Shown here: positions 11,103-21,808 of the stretch, one piece after another
How the letters are laid out: each line of letters opens with the position of its first letter
How positions within the stretch are numbered: the stretch's first letter is position 1
Source: Hymenopellis radicata
Taxonomy: Eukaryota; Basidiomycota; Agaricomycetes; Agaricales; Physalacriaceae
DNA length: 64,000 nucleotides
Direction: 5' to 3'
NCBI GenBank assembly: GCA_015501595.1
Contig: JADNRX010000031.1
Span: 1 to 64,000, forward strand
Made by a program: the position numbers and the translations under genes
The notes under the pieces: generated by a model
What the model was told of the DNA's origin: nothing
What the model saw: the letters and a program-made list of their open reading frames with translations, nothing else
The model's database searches: none

Positions 11103-13177
11103 ATGCGTCTCCTTTACATCTTTGCTCCAGCTCTATGCCAGCTCATCCTTGTTCAAGCAGCGCCGGATGAACCCAGGTTGGACCAGCGAATGGAGCGCCT
11201 GCTTGAAGACAGGTTATTTCAGACGAATTTGCGGGACCACGATGGAGTAAGGGCATCGATATGACCTTCAATAATTTAGTCCTAATCTGCGTCTGAACAG
11301 CTGGGAACGACAATCAGAACGTCTTAACAGACTCTGTGGCGGCATCGATGACGATCGCAGGATTGCAAGTGGACACGTTGAAGTATGCCATTCAAAGGTC
11401 TGTAAAGCGTGTCGCGATGACTCCATTCACCACTTACGTTTCTTCTAGATGGGACGCTCGCTGGTGGTCTTTGACGTTGAACCTGAGCAATGGAACGTCA
11501 CTCGGACTCCCAACGACGGGTTTCTGGCCGTACAGCGGTAACAGTGGATTGGAGGGCGTTACTGCCCCGGTTGTTGATGCGGGACTTATGGTTTGGCGGC
11601 AGACGAATCTGGTGATAGCGGGACGTTGGACTTGAGCGCGTTATCGAAGGCGCCAGGTGGCAATGTAGTGTTCTTTGACAATCCTAGTCCGACGAGGAAT
11701 TATTCGGCTCCTGGATATCGATTGCTTGGGTATGTGCACATTATACGCTCCTTTCGTCAAATCTCACACAGCGCTGCAGAACATCTCATGATATCAGTAC
11801 AGACGAAATACCAGAGGTGCGCTGCTTTCGTGTTGTGTGCCCAGAATTCACACGGCCTACGTATATAGTTAGGAAATTTGACCAATCCGCACTGGCAATC
11901 GGCGAAAACGCTCGACTTTACCAAACTCAAGACTATGGGCGTTTCAGCAGTCATCGCTTCGTGGGTCGCCACCTCAGATGAGGATGCTGCTCTCCAGTTT
12001 CTCCCGAACGACGGTGCCCCAGGCCAGTTTAACTCGTATGATGTACCGGCGTTGTATGTGGGTAACTCAACTGGAGAGTTGATTCGGCAACTCGTTGGTG
12101 ATGGAGAGGTTGAATCCGCGACGGTCGTACTCGATGCCCGGCCGTCAACTCGACTAGTCAGACGGTTATTGGACATTTGGCCGGCAAAGCTGGAACACAG
12201 GAGACGATTATTGTGTATACACACAGTGAGCTTTTTTTGGTTCATCGGAATAAACTTTGACAGAGATAATCATAATATAGGTGATGGTCCCTCCATCGTA
12301 GAAGAAAATGGTAAGAGAATGACTACGATGGTCGACACGGTCATCTAACATTGCTTTTACCTGATCATAGGGCCTATCTTGCTCCTCGCGATGGCTGAAT
12401 ATTTTGCAAATAACCCTCTCGACATCAACCTTGAGTAAGTGTCTGCTTTATCACCCCAAGATGTCGTTTAGAGCTGTCTAGTTTCGTAATAACCACAGGA
12501 CACATGTCTGGGGGCCATCTGAACGAGTCCGCCTGGATGGGGCAACGTCCTGAGATTCTGAAGAACGCCAAGGCCGCGATTGTCTGCGAACACTTCGGCG
12601 CCCTCGAATTCAAAGACGATTTCAGCACGGGACAACCTGTCTACAGCGCCACAGGAATACTCGAGCCCATGTGGACGATGGCGTACGTATGTCTTTTTGC
12701 TCGGGGTTGACAGTTGACTGAATTTCGCTTGCTTGCAAGTAACGCTTCTTCACGCAGTGATTTGTTGCACGAGTTGTATCTAGATTCCTTTGAAGGGACT
12801 GACCCATCGATACGCATGGCCCTGCTCGCGCCTGAGAGTGTAAACGGAGCTCGGTCTCGTTGGTGGGTCTCTTTTTCCTATCAGATGGTTTGGGATAACG
12901 TCTGAGGTGTTTTCTTGAAGGTACGGAGCAGGCGGAAGCAGCGTCCTCGGCCGATCCAGTAGTATTCCTACCATCGGGTACGTCTGTCAAAGTAAACCGC
13001 GTGCAATCCCTTAACGTTCATGTCTGTAGGATAATACCGCAACCTGATTATTTGTGGGCTGCTATGGTTGATGGAGGTTGGAGTAAATTGTCTGTTCCGA
13101 CGGCAGTAGAGCAGATCAACACAATCTTACGCCTCATTAGTCGCTTGGACGCGAAATTTGTAGAGGGCGCGCTATAA
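11103..13177 (+). CDS. Secreted M28-like metallopeptidase-family protein, apparent frameshifts
   Basis: Start ATG 11103 gives a signal peptide (MRLLYIFAPALCQLILVQA). The mature part resembles fungal M28/PA-domain proteins: SVAASMTIAGLQVDTLKYAIQ, WDARWWSLTLNLSNG, then ETIIVYTHSDGPSIVEENG, where the H-x-D and EENG positions match the zinc-ligand segment of M28 peptidases, then LAMAEYFANNP, TGHMSGGHLNESAWM, AIVCEHFGALE, and a C-terminal segment ending SRLDAKFVEGAL. The product is probably extracellular; the substrate is unknown. Introns are short. Two places need one extra base to keep frame: the donor near 11246-11248 and near 11585-11590 (GGAC where GGAAC would give AGTYGLAADES). The exon join near 11730-11880 is also unclear. 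This is either a decaying gene or sequence error. Confidence 0.65.
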
Positions 13178-13235
13178 TATTAATACAAGTAGAAGTAACA
13201 GAGATAGGGGCTGTCGATCTTTACTCTTTACCACC

Positions 13236-14858
13236 ATGTCGGCCTCGATACCCCCTGCGTCGCGATCCTTTTCGTTCAACCTTTCGTCCGTATATTCTCG
13301 GTTCTCTCCCAGAGTAGGAGAGGTCACACTGAGCCGGAGCGAGGACTCCAAAATTGCAATTCCGACGCCAGGTTTACTCGTATCTACATCACGCGGCGTA
13401 GTGCCTCATCTATCGAGGGATCACAACCGAAAAGCTCAGCCAATACGCTGGGTCCATGTACCGTTCGAGACTTTGTGAGTGAGAAACGTTACTGGTGAGT
13501 TTGGTTTGCATTTTGACCGATACCAGCTTAGAGCACAAACCTCCAGTGCCTACCCTGCAAGGCGGCGAGCACCCTCTCCACCGTTTTCTCGGATATTCTC
13601 CTGAAAAGCAAGTCATTTCCTCGTCTTTACGAGATCCTTACGATGGACGTGAAGTGCCGCCTAATGGCAATAACTTTCTGTCAGCCAACTGTGTGCGTGG
13701 CGTTCACAAGGTACGTCCTTTTCTTGCTTCTTCTACTCGTATCACAACAAACTTCTCGCCGAGGTGACCCCCGATGAATGGCGTTCCTATACCCTGTTAT
13801 GCAAACCTGATATCGTGATGGCCTTGACCGATATACCGTTCACTCCACCCCCATATTCCCAGAAACGCATTACCAAAAGCATAGAGCGGTCGTGTGCCTG
13901 GCTCGTGAACCTTTTGCGTCCGATAGATGGCCATCATCCTCTGAATGTTTTCGTGCAAATGGCTGGGGGCACTGTTATTCCCGCTAGGAAAGCGTTCGCA
14001 GATACGTTGATGGAACCACTGTATGCTAAAGACGCGGAGATGGTGAAACCGTTACCGCGACTGGACGAGGGGATCGCTGGATATGCCTTCGATTTGGTCC
14101 CTCTAAGCCTTTCCCTACCTGTCCCTTCGCCGGAGGAAGTTATCGCGCTCTTCCAAACTTCATTGTCGCCCTTGTCGATAGACAAACCGCGTCTTGTTAA
14201 TTCCGTCAGCTCTCCCCATGAGATACTTGCGCTCATTCGCGATGTCGGGATCGATCTGTTTGACGCCCATTGGGTACAGCGAGCTGCAGACGTTGGCGTG
14301 GCCCTCGACTTCACGTTCCCGGCCGTCAGCAAGGACGAAACCCGTTCAGAGAAGCTCCGTTTGGGACACAATCTCTATGACCATGTTTACGCCGACGACT
14401 TTTCCCTCCTGGATAACTCGCCCTTTGACGGCGAGCGTGTGTGTCCTTGCATGTCATGTTCCCCGTCATCTCCTGACACCCTCATACTCCATTCGTCTGT
14501 CGATGAACCCTTGCAAGGCAACCAGACCTCTTCGCCGCTACCCGGTTTCACAAACGCATATCTACATCATCTGCTTCACACGCATGAGATGTCGGCGCAC
14601 ACTCTTCTCGTCATGCATAACCTAACCGTTCTGGATATGTTCTTTGAGGGTGTTCGGAAAACAATCGCATCAGACGAGCTTGACTTCAACGCGGAGGTTG
14701 ACAGGTTCATGGAGGTGTACGATGGGACTCTCGGCGTTCTCGATGATGCCCGCATAATGTGGACAGAAGTGGAGATGGCGAGAGGTAAAGGACGCCTGGC
14801 CCGAGAGAAGGTGAAACAGTCGGAGACCAGTAGTTTGGAGATTACCGTCTCAGCTTGA
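13236..14858 (+). CDS. QTRT2: Queuine tRNA-ribosyltransferase accessory subunit 2 (QTRT2-like)
   Basis: QTRT2 is the non-catalytic partner of the eukaryotic TGT that exchanges guanine-34 for queuine in GUN-anticodon tRNAs. Exons 13236-13474, 13527-13710 and 13764-14858 join in frame. The strongest signature is the zinc site CPCMSC (C-x-C-x2-C), followed about 50 residues later by YLHHLLHTHEMSAHTLL, where the ligand histidine sits; the same block is found in human QTRT2 and in bacterial Tgt. Upstream are SANCVRGVHK, DEWRSYTLLCKPDIVMALTD and an internal DEGIAGYAFDLVPLS. Fungi cannot make queuine, so the role would be salvage (established for the family). No breaks seen. Confidence 0.85.
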
Positions 14859-15219
14859 CTGCCGTCAAGGTCAAATCTAGCTTCTGCTACTCAATGCGCT
14901 CATATAGATATCTATTTCCAAGCTGCACGGAGTAGTCATGCCCACACACGGCCATGGTCAATGTAGGCCGTTTGTGAATCGCTCAATATCGCTTTCGGCG
15001 TGAACAGTGTGAATACTAAATAGGCTAAGTATACAGATTGTTCTTGATATAATACAAAGGCAACGTGCATAAGCGACTTCAACGCAAAGCTACATACATT
15101 GATTCAAGCTTCAGATCTTCTGTTGCTCTTTTACGAAGAAACAAGGTGCCACGCATCTCTCTCGTACAGGAACACATAGGGCGCGTTGGGCGTCCGGAAG
15201 TAGCATTCTCTGTTAATCA
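14859..15219. other. Intergenic region
   Basis: 3' regions of two convergent genes; nothing else seen. Confidence 0.5.
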
Positions 15220-16197
15220 TTAGCGTACAAACACAGATCGAGGATGAGAAGAGACTTGCGTTAACGTCGGCCTGTACGTTCTTAGCTCGGACGCCAGAAC
15301 ACGTAGCCATTGATGTCCTGGGGTAGGGTTCCAGCTTCGAGTGATGTGCAACTCCATACTCCTCAGTTGAGGCAGTTTCAAAAGCGCTTGATGTATCTTT
15401 GATCTCTGTTTAACCGAAATCAGCGTCAAGTGGAAGCGATGTAGGAAGTGACGCACGTCCTGCGGAGGGAGCGGTATTCCAGCAATACTCTTCACATTTG
15501 GACATCTCGACACCAGAATCTCCAGGATGTATTCGCCTAATTCCGGGTCGTCCGGGACACGCGCTAACGCGACGTGTTTGACTGTCGGAGGGAGTACTTT
15601 GAGTGATGCGCATTTCATGGGATTCATTTCGAAATTTACGTCAACGGACGACAGAGGCGCGTTGAGCATCGGCAGGATGGTGACCTGGCCGGTGAAATGG
15701 CGCAAGTCGGGAAGATCAATCGCCTCCGCTGGAGCTGTAGATGTGGAGGAAGACATGGAGTCGAGGAAGGGGAAGGAAGTGGATATCTCGGTGAACGTGA
15801 GCTGGCCAAATGGATGAAGACTGTGCATATCCACCTGTAGCTTTTTCAATGTCCGTCTCTGGGCTTTGACAAACGCTGCTACGAGCGCGTCCCAGGGCAT
15901 CCGTAGTAGGTAGAGCTGCACCAGCTGAAACGGGAACTCTTCTGGGCGCGAAAACAGCTTCGCATCTCCTTCGCTCTGCAGTGGGCTGAGCGCGTTCAGA
16001 TAGAGCACCGTCAAATTGGGTAGCTGTACTAATAAACTCCTTCCCTGCGCGCCAGTCACTGGTGTGTACAGCACGAGAGTGTCCACCAAATGAAAGTGGC
16101 GCTTGGCGTGCATGAAGAGGTCAAAGTCCCGGATAGACTCGAGCACTGGGGTGGAATACAGTGCTCTTGCAACGATGGCGAATATGGATTTGGACAC
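15220..16197 (-). CDS. LRR/F-box-like protein, 5' end unresolved
   Basis: A 325-codon open frame with repeated leucine-rich units (LVDTLVLYTP, NLTVLYLNALSP, TLKKLQVDMHS, SLKVLPPTVKHVALARVPDD, QLRSMELHITRSW) like the many fungal F-box/LRR proteins that select substrates for SCF ubiquitin ligases. The frame is open a little beyond 16197 (LLPLCLVSKSIF, which resembles the end of an F-box), but meets a stop near 16292. A separate frame continues to 16445, so an intron or a frameshift separates the N-terminus. No ATG in frame is convincing. No partner can be named. Confidence 0.5.
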   Translation of the reverse strand: MSKSIFAIVARALYSTPVLESIRDFDLFMHAKRHFHLVDTLVLYTPVTGAQGRSLLVQLPNLTVLYLNALSPLQSEGDAKLFSRPEEFPFQLVQLYLLRMPWDALVAAFVKAQRRTLKKLQVDMHSLHPFGQLTFTEISTSFPFLDSMSSSTSTAPAEAIDLPDLRHFTGQVTILPMLNAPLSSVDVNFEMNPMKCASLKVLPPTVKHVALARVPDDPELGEYILEILVSRCPNVKSIAGIPLPPQDVRHFLHRFHLTLISVKQRSKIHQALLKLPQLRSMELHITRSWNPTPGHQWLRVLASELRTYRPTLTQVSSHPRSVFVR

Positions 16198-16779
16198 GAG
16201 ACATAGGGGAAGGAGATGTGCTGTGCGCCGCTTTTTCCGTTGATGAGGTGATAGATAATTAAGGCGTTTATGGAGGGTGTGGATAGAAGATTATGCATCA
16301 CGGTGTAAGAGTTATCGCGAGATTGTAGAATTGACTCTTTTGAACACTGTCGCAGCGAGGTAAAGGACCTCGGAGACGTGTTGTTTGCGACGACGCGTAC
16401 GACCGTGAAAGCGGGATCAAAAGGGATCGATGACAGTGACGTCACACGAAGCGCTTGGGTTTGACGATTGAGAAACGCGCGAACATGTTCCTTGAAAAAC
16501 CTGGTGCGATGGCCAACTGACTACTATGTTATATGCTATTCCGTGATCACTGGGCGTACGCTTGGAGGTATCGAAGGTGAGGGAAGCCATCAAGCGCACC
16601 CCCTGGCTTCAAGAATGATTAATGACTTCTGGCAACCGGAAGTACCAGCACTGATTTCTGGTATGAATGCCTCTTGGAAACCTTCAGTGTTGCAATATGA
16701 GTAGAATGTTGTCTATGTGAACCATGTCTACTTCGCCTTCTCCGAGCCATTCTAAGTAGAACACGTGAAACAGCGAACA

Positions 16780-16869
16780 GGCGCTGTAGCCAAGTGGTTA
16801 CGGCGACAGATTTGAATCTTCATTATCTGTTCCTCTTTGAGGGCGCAGGTTCGAACCCTGCCGGCGTCG
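16780..16869 (+). tRNA. tRNA-Ser(TGA) with an 8-nt intron
   Basis: Acceptor arms GGCGCTG/CGGCGTC pair (with two G-U pairs), discriminator G at 16869. The D arm, long variable arm and T arm (GCAGG TTCGAAC CCTGC) are typical of tRNA-Ser. The anticodon arm reads ACAGA..TCTGT around TTTGAA; anticodon TGA is followed, after position 37, by eight extra bases (TCTTCATT), which is the canonical site of tRNA introns. A pol III terminator (TTTTT, 16871-16875) follows directly. Confidence 0.85.
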
Positions 16870-16870
16870 C

Positions 16871-16875
16871 TTTTT
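16871..16875 (+). terminator. Pol III terminator of the tRNA-Ser gene
   Basis: Five T residues starting two bases after the discriminator base. Confidence 0.7.
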
Positions 16876-16918
16876 GGTTGCCACAACTATTGGTTGCGCC
16901 ACAGATCGATTGTGTTTT

Positions 16919-17249
16919 AGGGTGGCGCAGTAAACCTCCGGGGGGTGTTACTAACGGTATTGATACCGACCCCCCAGGAGTCCCTGGTTTTGAAACTGTT
17001 ACTAACGGTTTCAATACCAGCACGTGCTTTTACCACGTGATGTGGCGCACCGCTCCGCCGCCCTCCACCCGCCCTTATCCCGCCACTTTCAGCTTGCCTG
17101 AGCGCCAGCGCGCCATCACGTGAATTTGTCACGTGTCGGTATCGAAACTGTACTGATACCTCGGCCGAGGTTTCGATACCGAATCAATACTGTTAATAAC
17201 CGCAGTAAACCCGAGGTGTATCAAAACCTAGGGTTTACTGCACCACCCT
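16919..17249. mobile_element. MULE-type MITE, 331 bp
   Basis: Ends are inverted copies: AGGGTGGCGCAGTAAACC at the left and the reverse complement of AGGGTGGTGCAGTAAACC at the right (17 of 18 match). A perfect 10-bp duplication ATTGTGTTTT flanks it (16909-16918 and 17250-17259), the 9-11 bp size class of Mutator-like elements. The interior has further short repeats (ACTAACGGT, GATACC) and no gene. It inserted 50 bp downstream of a tRNA gene. Confidence 0.85.
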
Positions 17250-17259
17250 ATTGTGTTTT

Positions 17260-17526
17260 CAATTTCGGCGTTCAGAACGTTTCGCACAACCGTTGGCGAT
17301 GGTGCTGAATTTTGGATTTCAGAGATGGTTCACAAACCTTTAGGTTAGTTAGTGTCTTTACGAAACATAAGGAGCCCGCAAATTCACGTGATGCAAACAT
17401 CACGTGAAGTACTGTGATTCCCGCTACCCCTAAAGGTAGTGGGTCTCTAGGTGGGCTCTAGTTGCTTCACTTTCTCAGCCAAAAAAATTCGATCACCGCC
17501 AAACCGATGGCAGGGGCTACTCAAAC
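17260..17526. other. Region between MITE and Helitron, with a perfect CACGTG hairpin
   Basis: Contains an 11-bp perfect inverted repeat (TTCACGTGATG at 17383-17393, arm repeated inverted at 17398-17408, CAAA loop). This may lie near the 5' end of the Helitron, but I could not fix that terminus. Confidence 0.4.
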
Positions 17527-19850
17527 ATGACATCATGCTTATCAATCTCGCCACATTTTTTCCGCGTGTATGCTTATCAATCTCGCCATAGACCGCGTCT
17601 GGACGGGGAAGAAGGTTTCACCGGCGTTCCATTCTCCCTTACCCTCGGAATGGTCGTCTGCATCATTGATGGCCAGTCTTATACCGCGACGCTCGACTTG
17701 TCTCTTGACTTTTCAAGTAGAGGGCCGCTGGTCCATCAGGAGCCATCATGCTTGGTATTTTGCACCCTTGGTTCGCAGGGGCTTCAGTTCGACCTACGCC
17801 TAAAGGTTGTCGCCGAACTGGAAGACACCGTTGTTTTTGGCTTGGATTGGTTCTTTATTGTGGCGGCTGTCGATATGGACTGTGAGTGATGTTTACAGAA
17901 GGTGTTAAATACTCATGTTTGAGTAGTGTCCGGTGTCGATGGACCCTTGCCTTGCCTGATGACAGTTTACAACCATTTGAACGCCGTCGCACACAACTCA
18001 TTCATATCCTCCGCGCCGCATTCTCTCCTGCTCGCAGTCGCTGCAGGCCATGGACTGTTATCCTGTGTCAACTGTAGCAATATAAGCCACCTTCGCACCT
18101 TTATTTTCGAGCATTTTTACTATGGCATCTGCGATGGCGCGTCCATGCCATTCTGCAGGTCAGTGTTCTTGCTCAATGCTTAGCAGGGCCCTGAATGACG
18201 TGTAGAGACCTCTCCATTGCTTGCAATGAAGCCGGCGTCTTGCCCAGTCGCTTCCATATGTCTCTCATCAACAATTTTCACATACACCATCGACGTAGCT
18301 CTTTCGCTGCCGATCGAACAGAGCTGATGGCTCGGGTGCTTCGACATGTGGACGGCATTGCGTTTGAAGCCGCTCATTTCAGGACCATGTCTTTATCTCG
18401 TACCGAACTTTATCTCGTACCGAACAGCTACAGTATTGGACTGACTGTTCCGCTGATTACTTCGTGTTCTTTTTGAGCTCACGCGTATGGACAATGGACT
18501 ATCATGCCATATGTAGGCTGTCTCTTGTTCATGGCCTATCTACTCAGGACTTGCTCCTGGAGGATATTCGCTCAGCTTTCTTGCAGCATCTATTATGAGG
18601 AGAATGTGTTTCTTGGGCACGTCATAGGCTTCCCTCCATTCCAGTAGGTTGCCTTGACTTCCTTGTACGCTATGTGTACGCTTGATACCTGTTTCATATT
18701 TATGTGCTCCTATTGTTGTTATCTACAAATATAGCTTGTCTGCCATAGCTCACTCCCAAATCCCCTTCCCTGACTGTCATGGATTCACTTCCCCACCATT
18801 TGACGATTTCTAATGTCCTTGGTTATCCTGTACCTCGGGTGAGGGTGGGCAACTCTTACAAGACATCTGTTTCTTCGAACTGGCTCTCTCATCATCGCAT
18901 CTCTAATCACCGCGCTCAATTTTTGCACACATTCGTCCGTGGGGACCTTGGAGATACGACAGTTACACTGTCACCGGATATAGTCAATTCTCGTGTGTTC
19001 GACATTAATCTGGGTCGAGACATTGTTGTAGGCTACGAGGCGGCTATGAGGCTATCTTCGTCTGTGGCTTCCTCCCTGCCTTGCACTGGGTTGCCCCGTC
19101 TTACGGGTATCTTTCCTCCTTTTCAAAGGCGATGGCTTAGGCTGATTTCGTGTATTAGATGACATGACCATACTTTCGGTACACGGCTATTCGGATGTTG
19201 CAGTGTCTTATGTCGAGTCATACCGTGCTAGTGTGTCACCTACGTGGCTGGCCCGCCATGGCATACCAATTGATAATGCATCAGCACTGTCGGTCGTTTG
19301 CGACGGTCGTCTGGGTCGGATTGAAATCGAGGTTTCCTGTGACGTGACTCAGGGGATGTCGAGCGATTTAGCCATTGGGCGCGAGGCACGCTCAATTTAT
19401 TTACGTGGTAAGCATCACTTTCATAAAGTTGTGTGGGAATTGACGATGTGTTAGATTTATCGTATTCGTCGTCTCGTGCACAGGACCACACGGGGATGGC
19501 CAGTGATTCCGCGATTGGCCGCGAGTCGCCGTCAATGAATTTACGTGGTAAGCCTCAGTTACAGAGCCTTTCGTGGAAATTTAGAATTGGTTAGACTCAT
19601 CCATATCGTCGTCTCATCCGCTTGGCCCCATCCGTTCGTCCAATGCTTTGTCGTCCTCTAACGCCGCTACGTTTTCTCGTGATGGCGCGTCCGTAGCTCA
19701 GGGGCCATCGAACAATTTAGCCATTGGGCGGGAACCACTCTTAAAGTATTCACGTGGTAAGTATTACTTGCATAGCATTGGCTTGATTTGACCATCTGTT
19801 AGATCCATCGCGATCGTCATCTCGTCCACTCGGACACGACCGCCCATCCG
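17527..19850 (+). pseudogene. 5' gene region of the Helitron with repeated small exons
   Basis: Several short open segments (17527-17889, 18779-19162, 19164-19454) share a pattern: YxxSVSxxWLxxHxI, then an acidic-hydrophobic strand, then L/IGR(D/E). One segment has VVFGLDWF, which resembles the LGxDWL block of retropepsin-like proteases, although no D-T/S-G active site is visible. They lie directly upstream of the 641-residue frame and may splice into it. Two 18-bp copies of a TGCTTATCAATCTCGCCA segment lie about 36 bp apart near 17534-17590. Function unknown; the protease link is a weak inference. Confidence 0.4.
19340..19850 (+). repeat. Tandem triplication of a small exon with its splice donor
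   Basis: Three diverged copies each encode (D/S)xAIGRE..., then end at a CGTGGTAAG donor (donors at 19408, 19548 and 19757), followed by a similar intron ending in TTAG and a similar downstream segment (TCGTCGTCTCGT-like). Spacing of about 140 and 209 bp shows unequal duplication. Confidence 0.6.
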
Positions 19851-19870
19851 ATGCTCCGCCTTACATTGGC

Positions 19871-21796
19871 TTGCCACCTTCCTCAGGTGGCACAGCTCGG
19901 GGCTTTGCATCCTCTACGGATCAGGGCCTTGGTTCGTGTATCGCTTCGGGCCTTGGTCGAGCTACGGCTTCGGGCCTCAGTTCATCTATGGCTTCGGGCC
20001 TCTTTTTGTCTACCGCTCCGGGCCTTGCTGCATCTCTGGCTCCGGGCCTTACATCCCCTATAGCTTCGGGCCTCTTTTCGTCTACCGCTCCGGGCCTTGC
20101 TGCATCTCTGGCTCCGGGCCTCATTTCGCCCACTGCTCAGAACCTTACGTTGATCACACCTGTGCGTGCTACTTCCTCCATGGCTCATGGTGTAACCCCC
20201 TGTCAATCCTCGAGCACTCCCATCACTACCTTTTCAAAGCAAGCTTCCGGTCTGGCTGAGGGTGTGTCGCGGCCTATAGCTTCTGATGTTATGCAGCCAG
20301 AGGCTTCGCCGAATTTCTTAAATGGCGCAACCGCCATTATGTCCACAAATGTGTCAACACCAGCGATCCTCCCTCTATCCGGTCTTACGTTAACTACGCC
20401 CTTGGCCACCCTCTCCACAGTGAGTTCTAGTGTTTCGAACGCCCATCCTATTTCCACATACACCTCAGCGGTCTTGCCATCTAGCTTGTCACTGCCAGGC
20501 ATACAGTCAGATACAAATTCAATATATGTTTCGCCCTCCCGTTCTGTTGGTCTTGCCAATGATCCCCCCAATCTCTCTGCTGACATTAGTGCTGCCCCGC
20601 ATAATGGATCCCTTTACAGCTGCGGCATACCTAGACGACTGACAGCCGAAGAATTGAGGTCCGTTACTACCTTGTCGAAGAAGGATTACACATTCGGACA
20701 GCTATTATTAGAGCAACATTTGTTTGGGCGGTCTAGCGTTGACGTACTAGCTAATATATACAATGCAAAGCCTCCATTATTGCGCCATCTGTCCAAGTCT
20801 CATGGGCTCTTGGTCGACTCTACAGCCACCCGTGATGATTTAATAGTCACCTTACTCTATCATTTTATGTCAGGCCAATGCTTTGATGATTATGTTCGCT
20901 CCATAGACTCCGATTTGGCCTCTAACACGTCCATCTGTTGTTTGGTAGGCCGTGAGTATGCAGACATCAAGGCTTTGAAGAAAGGTATGGCTGATGTTAT
21001 GCTGAGGCATCAGCATGTGCCTTGTCATGTCACCACAGAGAAGCTCCAGCATGTGGCAACTGCCATGCATCTGGAAATGACGCCCGCCAATTTCAGGTCC
21101 CGACCTGCCCTGGTAGCATCATTCGAAGCCTATTATCATGGCCTTGATGACCCCAATGAGAGTATTGTGACGCTCCCCATGTTGCCCGTTCCGGTCCTGA
21201 AGGCTATTACCAGAACTCACAATATCGTGTGTAGTCTACAAGATCCTGGCAAGCTTCGGTTGGCTGTACAACAGCACTTTTCATATAGTACCTGCGGCGG
21301 TCGTCCGTCTTTTCATCAAGAGAAGGGCAAGCACCCGTGTGCCTCTAGCGTTGCAGATAATGTATATCATAAGCAGGAAACTTCCCATCTAGATCAAGCG
21401 GGCTTCGATGTCGTCATGGCTCGTATGAAAAAGAGCATTGATGACCTAAAAAGGAGAGCCTGTAACGAAATAGTCGGCATGCTGAACTTGACTGTCGCTA
21501 CCAAACAAGCTACGCCTACTCTCAACGACTTGCGACGCGCCATCAAGGGTCATTTATCCAAACACAACAAGACTAAACGTTATGAGCGGTTCGTGGAGAA
21601 CAGGCCGGAGCGATCCAATCACTTATTGGAGTATCGCGCAGCCTTACTTGATGTCCAACAGTCATGGCCTAAACTTGTGACTCAACAGAAGAAGAACGAA
21701 CTGGTTTATAACTTTCTTGAGCTTACGTCGAGCAACACTCTCAAGAAGCATACATGTGCTTGCTGCGCAGGCAGATACTATGGTGCGTCCGTTTGA
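19871..21796 (+). pseudogene. Helitron N-terminal protein, 641 codons
   Basis: Long open frame with a Ser/Ala/Gly/Leu-rich repeat region (residues about 15-95, units such as SGLFSSTAPGLAASLAPGL), a low-complexity linker, then a folded part (ELRSVTTLSKKDYTFGQLL, NAKPPLLRHLSKSHGLLVDS) and a C-terminal CACCAGRYYG zinc-knuckle-like tail. It is in the same frame as the next piece (21809), separated only by TGA at 21794-21796. That stop may be a real nonsense change or lie in a tiny intron. This type of protein commonly precedes the Rep-helicase in basidiomycete Helitrons. Function unknown. Confidence 0.55.
20001..20130 (+). repeat. In-frame tandem repeat in the Helitron N-terminal protein
   Basis: A block of about 78 bp coding for the GLFSSTAPGLAASLAPGL unit is present nearly twice in tandem, within shorter TCGGGCCT-type repeats. 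Because unit lengths are multiples of three, other frames are also open here, which makes spurious ORFs on both strands. Confidence 0.7.
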
Positions 21797-21808
21797 AAGG
21801 TCTTATAT

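Noticed and set aside
19921..20259. Several long overlapping ORFs on both strands with repeats (such as RPEA or FGP units)
   Set aside because: They are shadows of a repeat with units divisible by three, which keeps all frames open.
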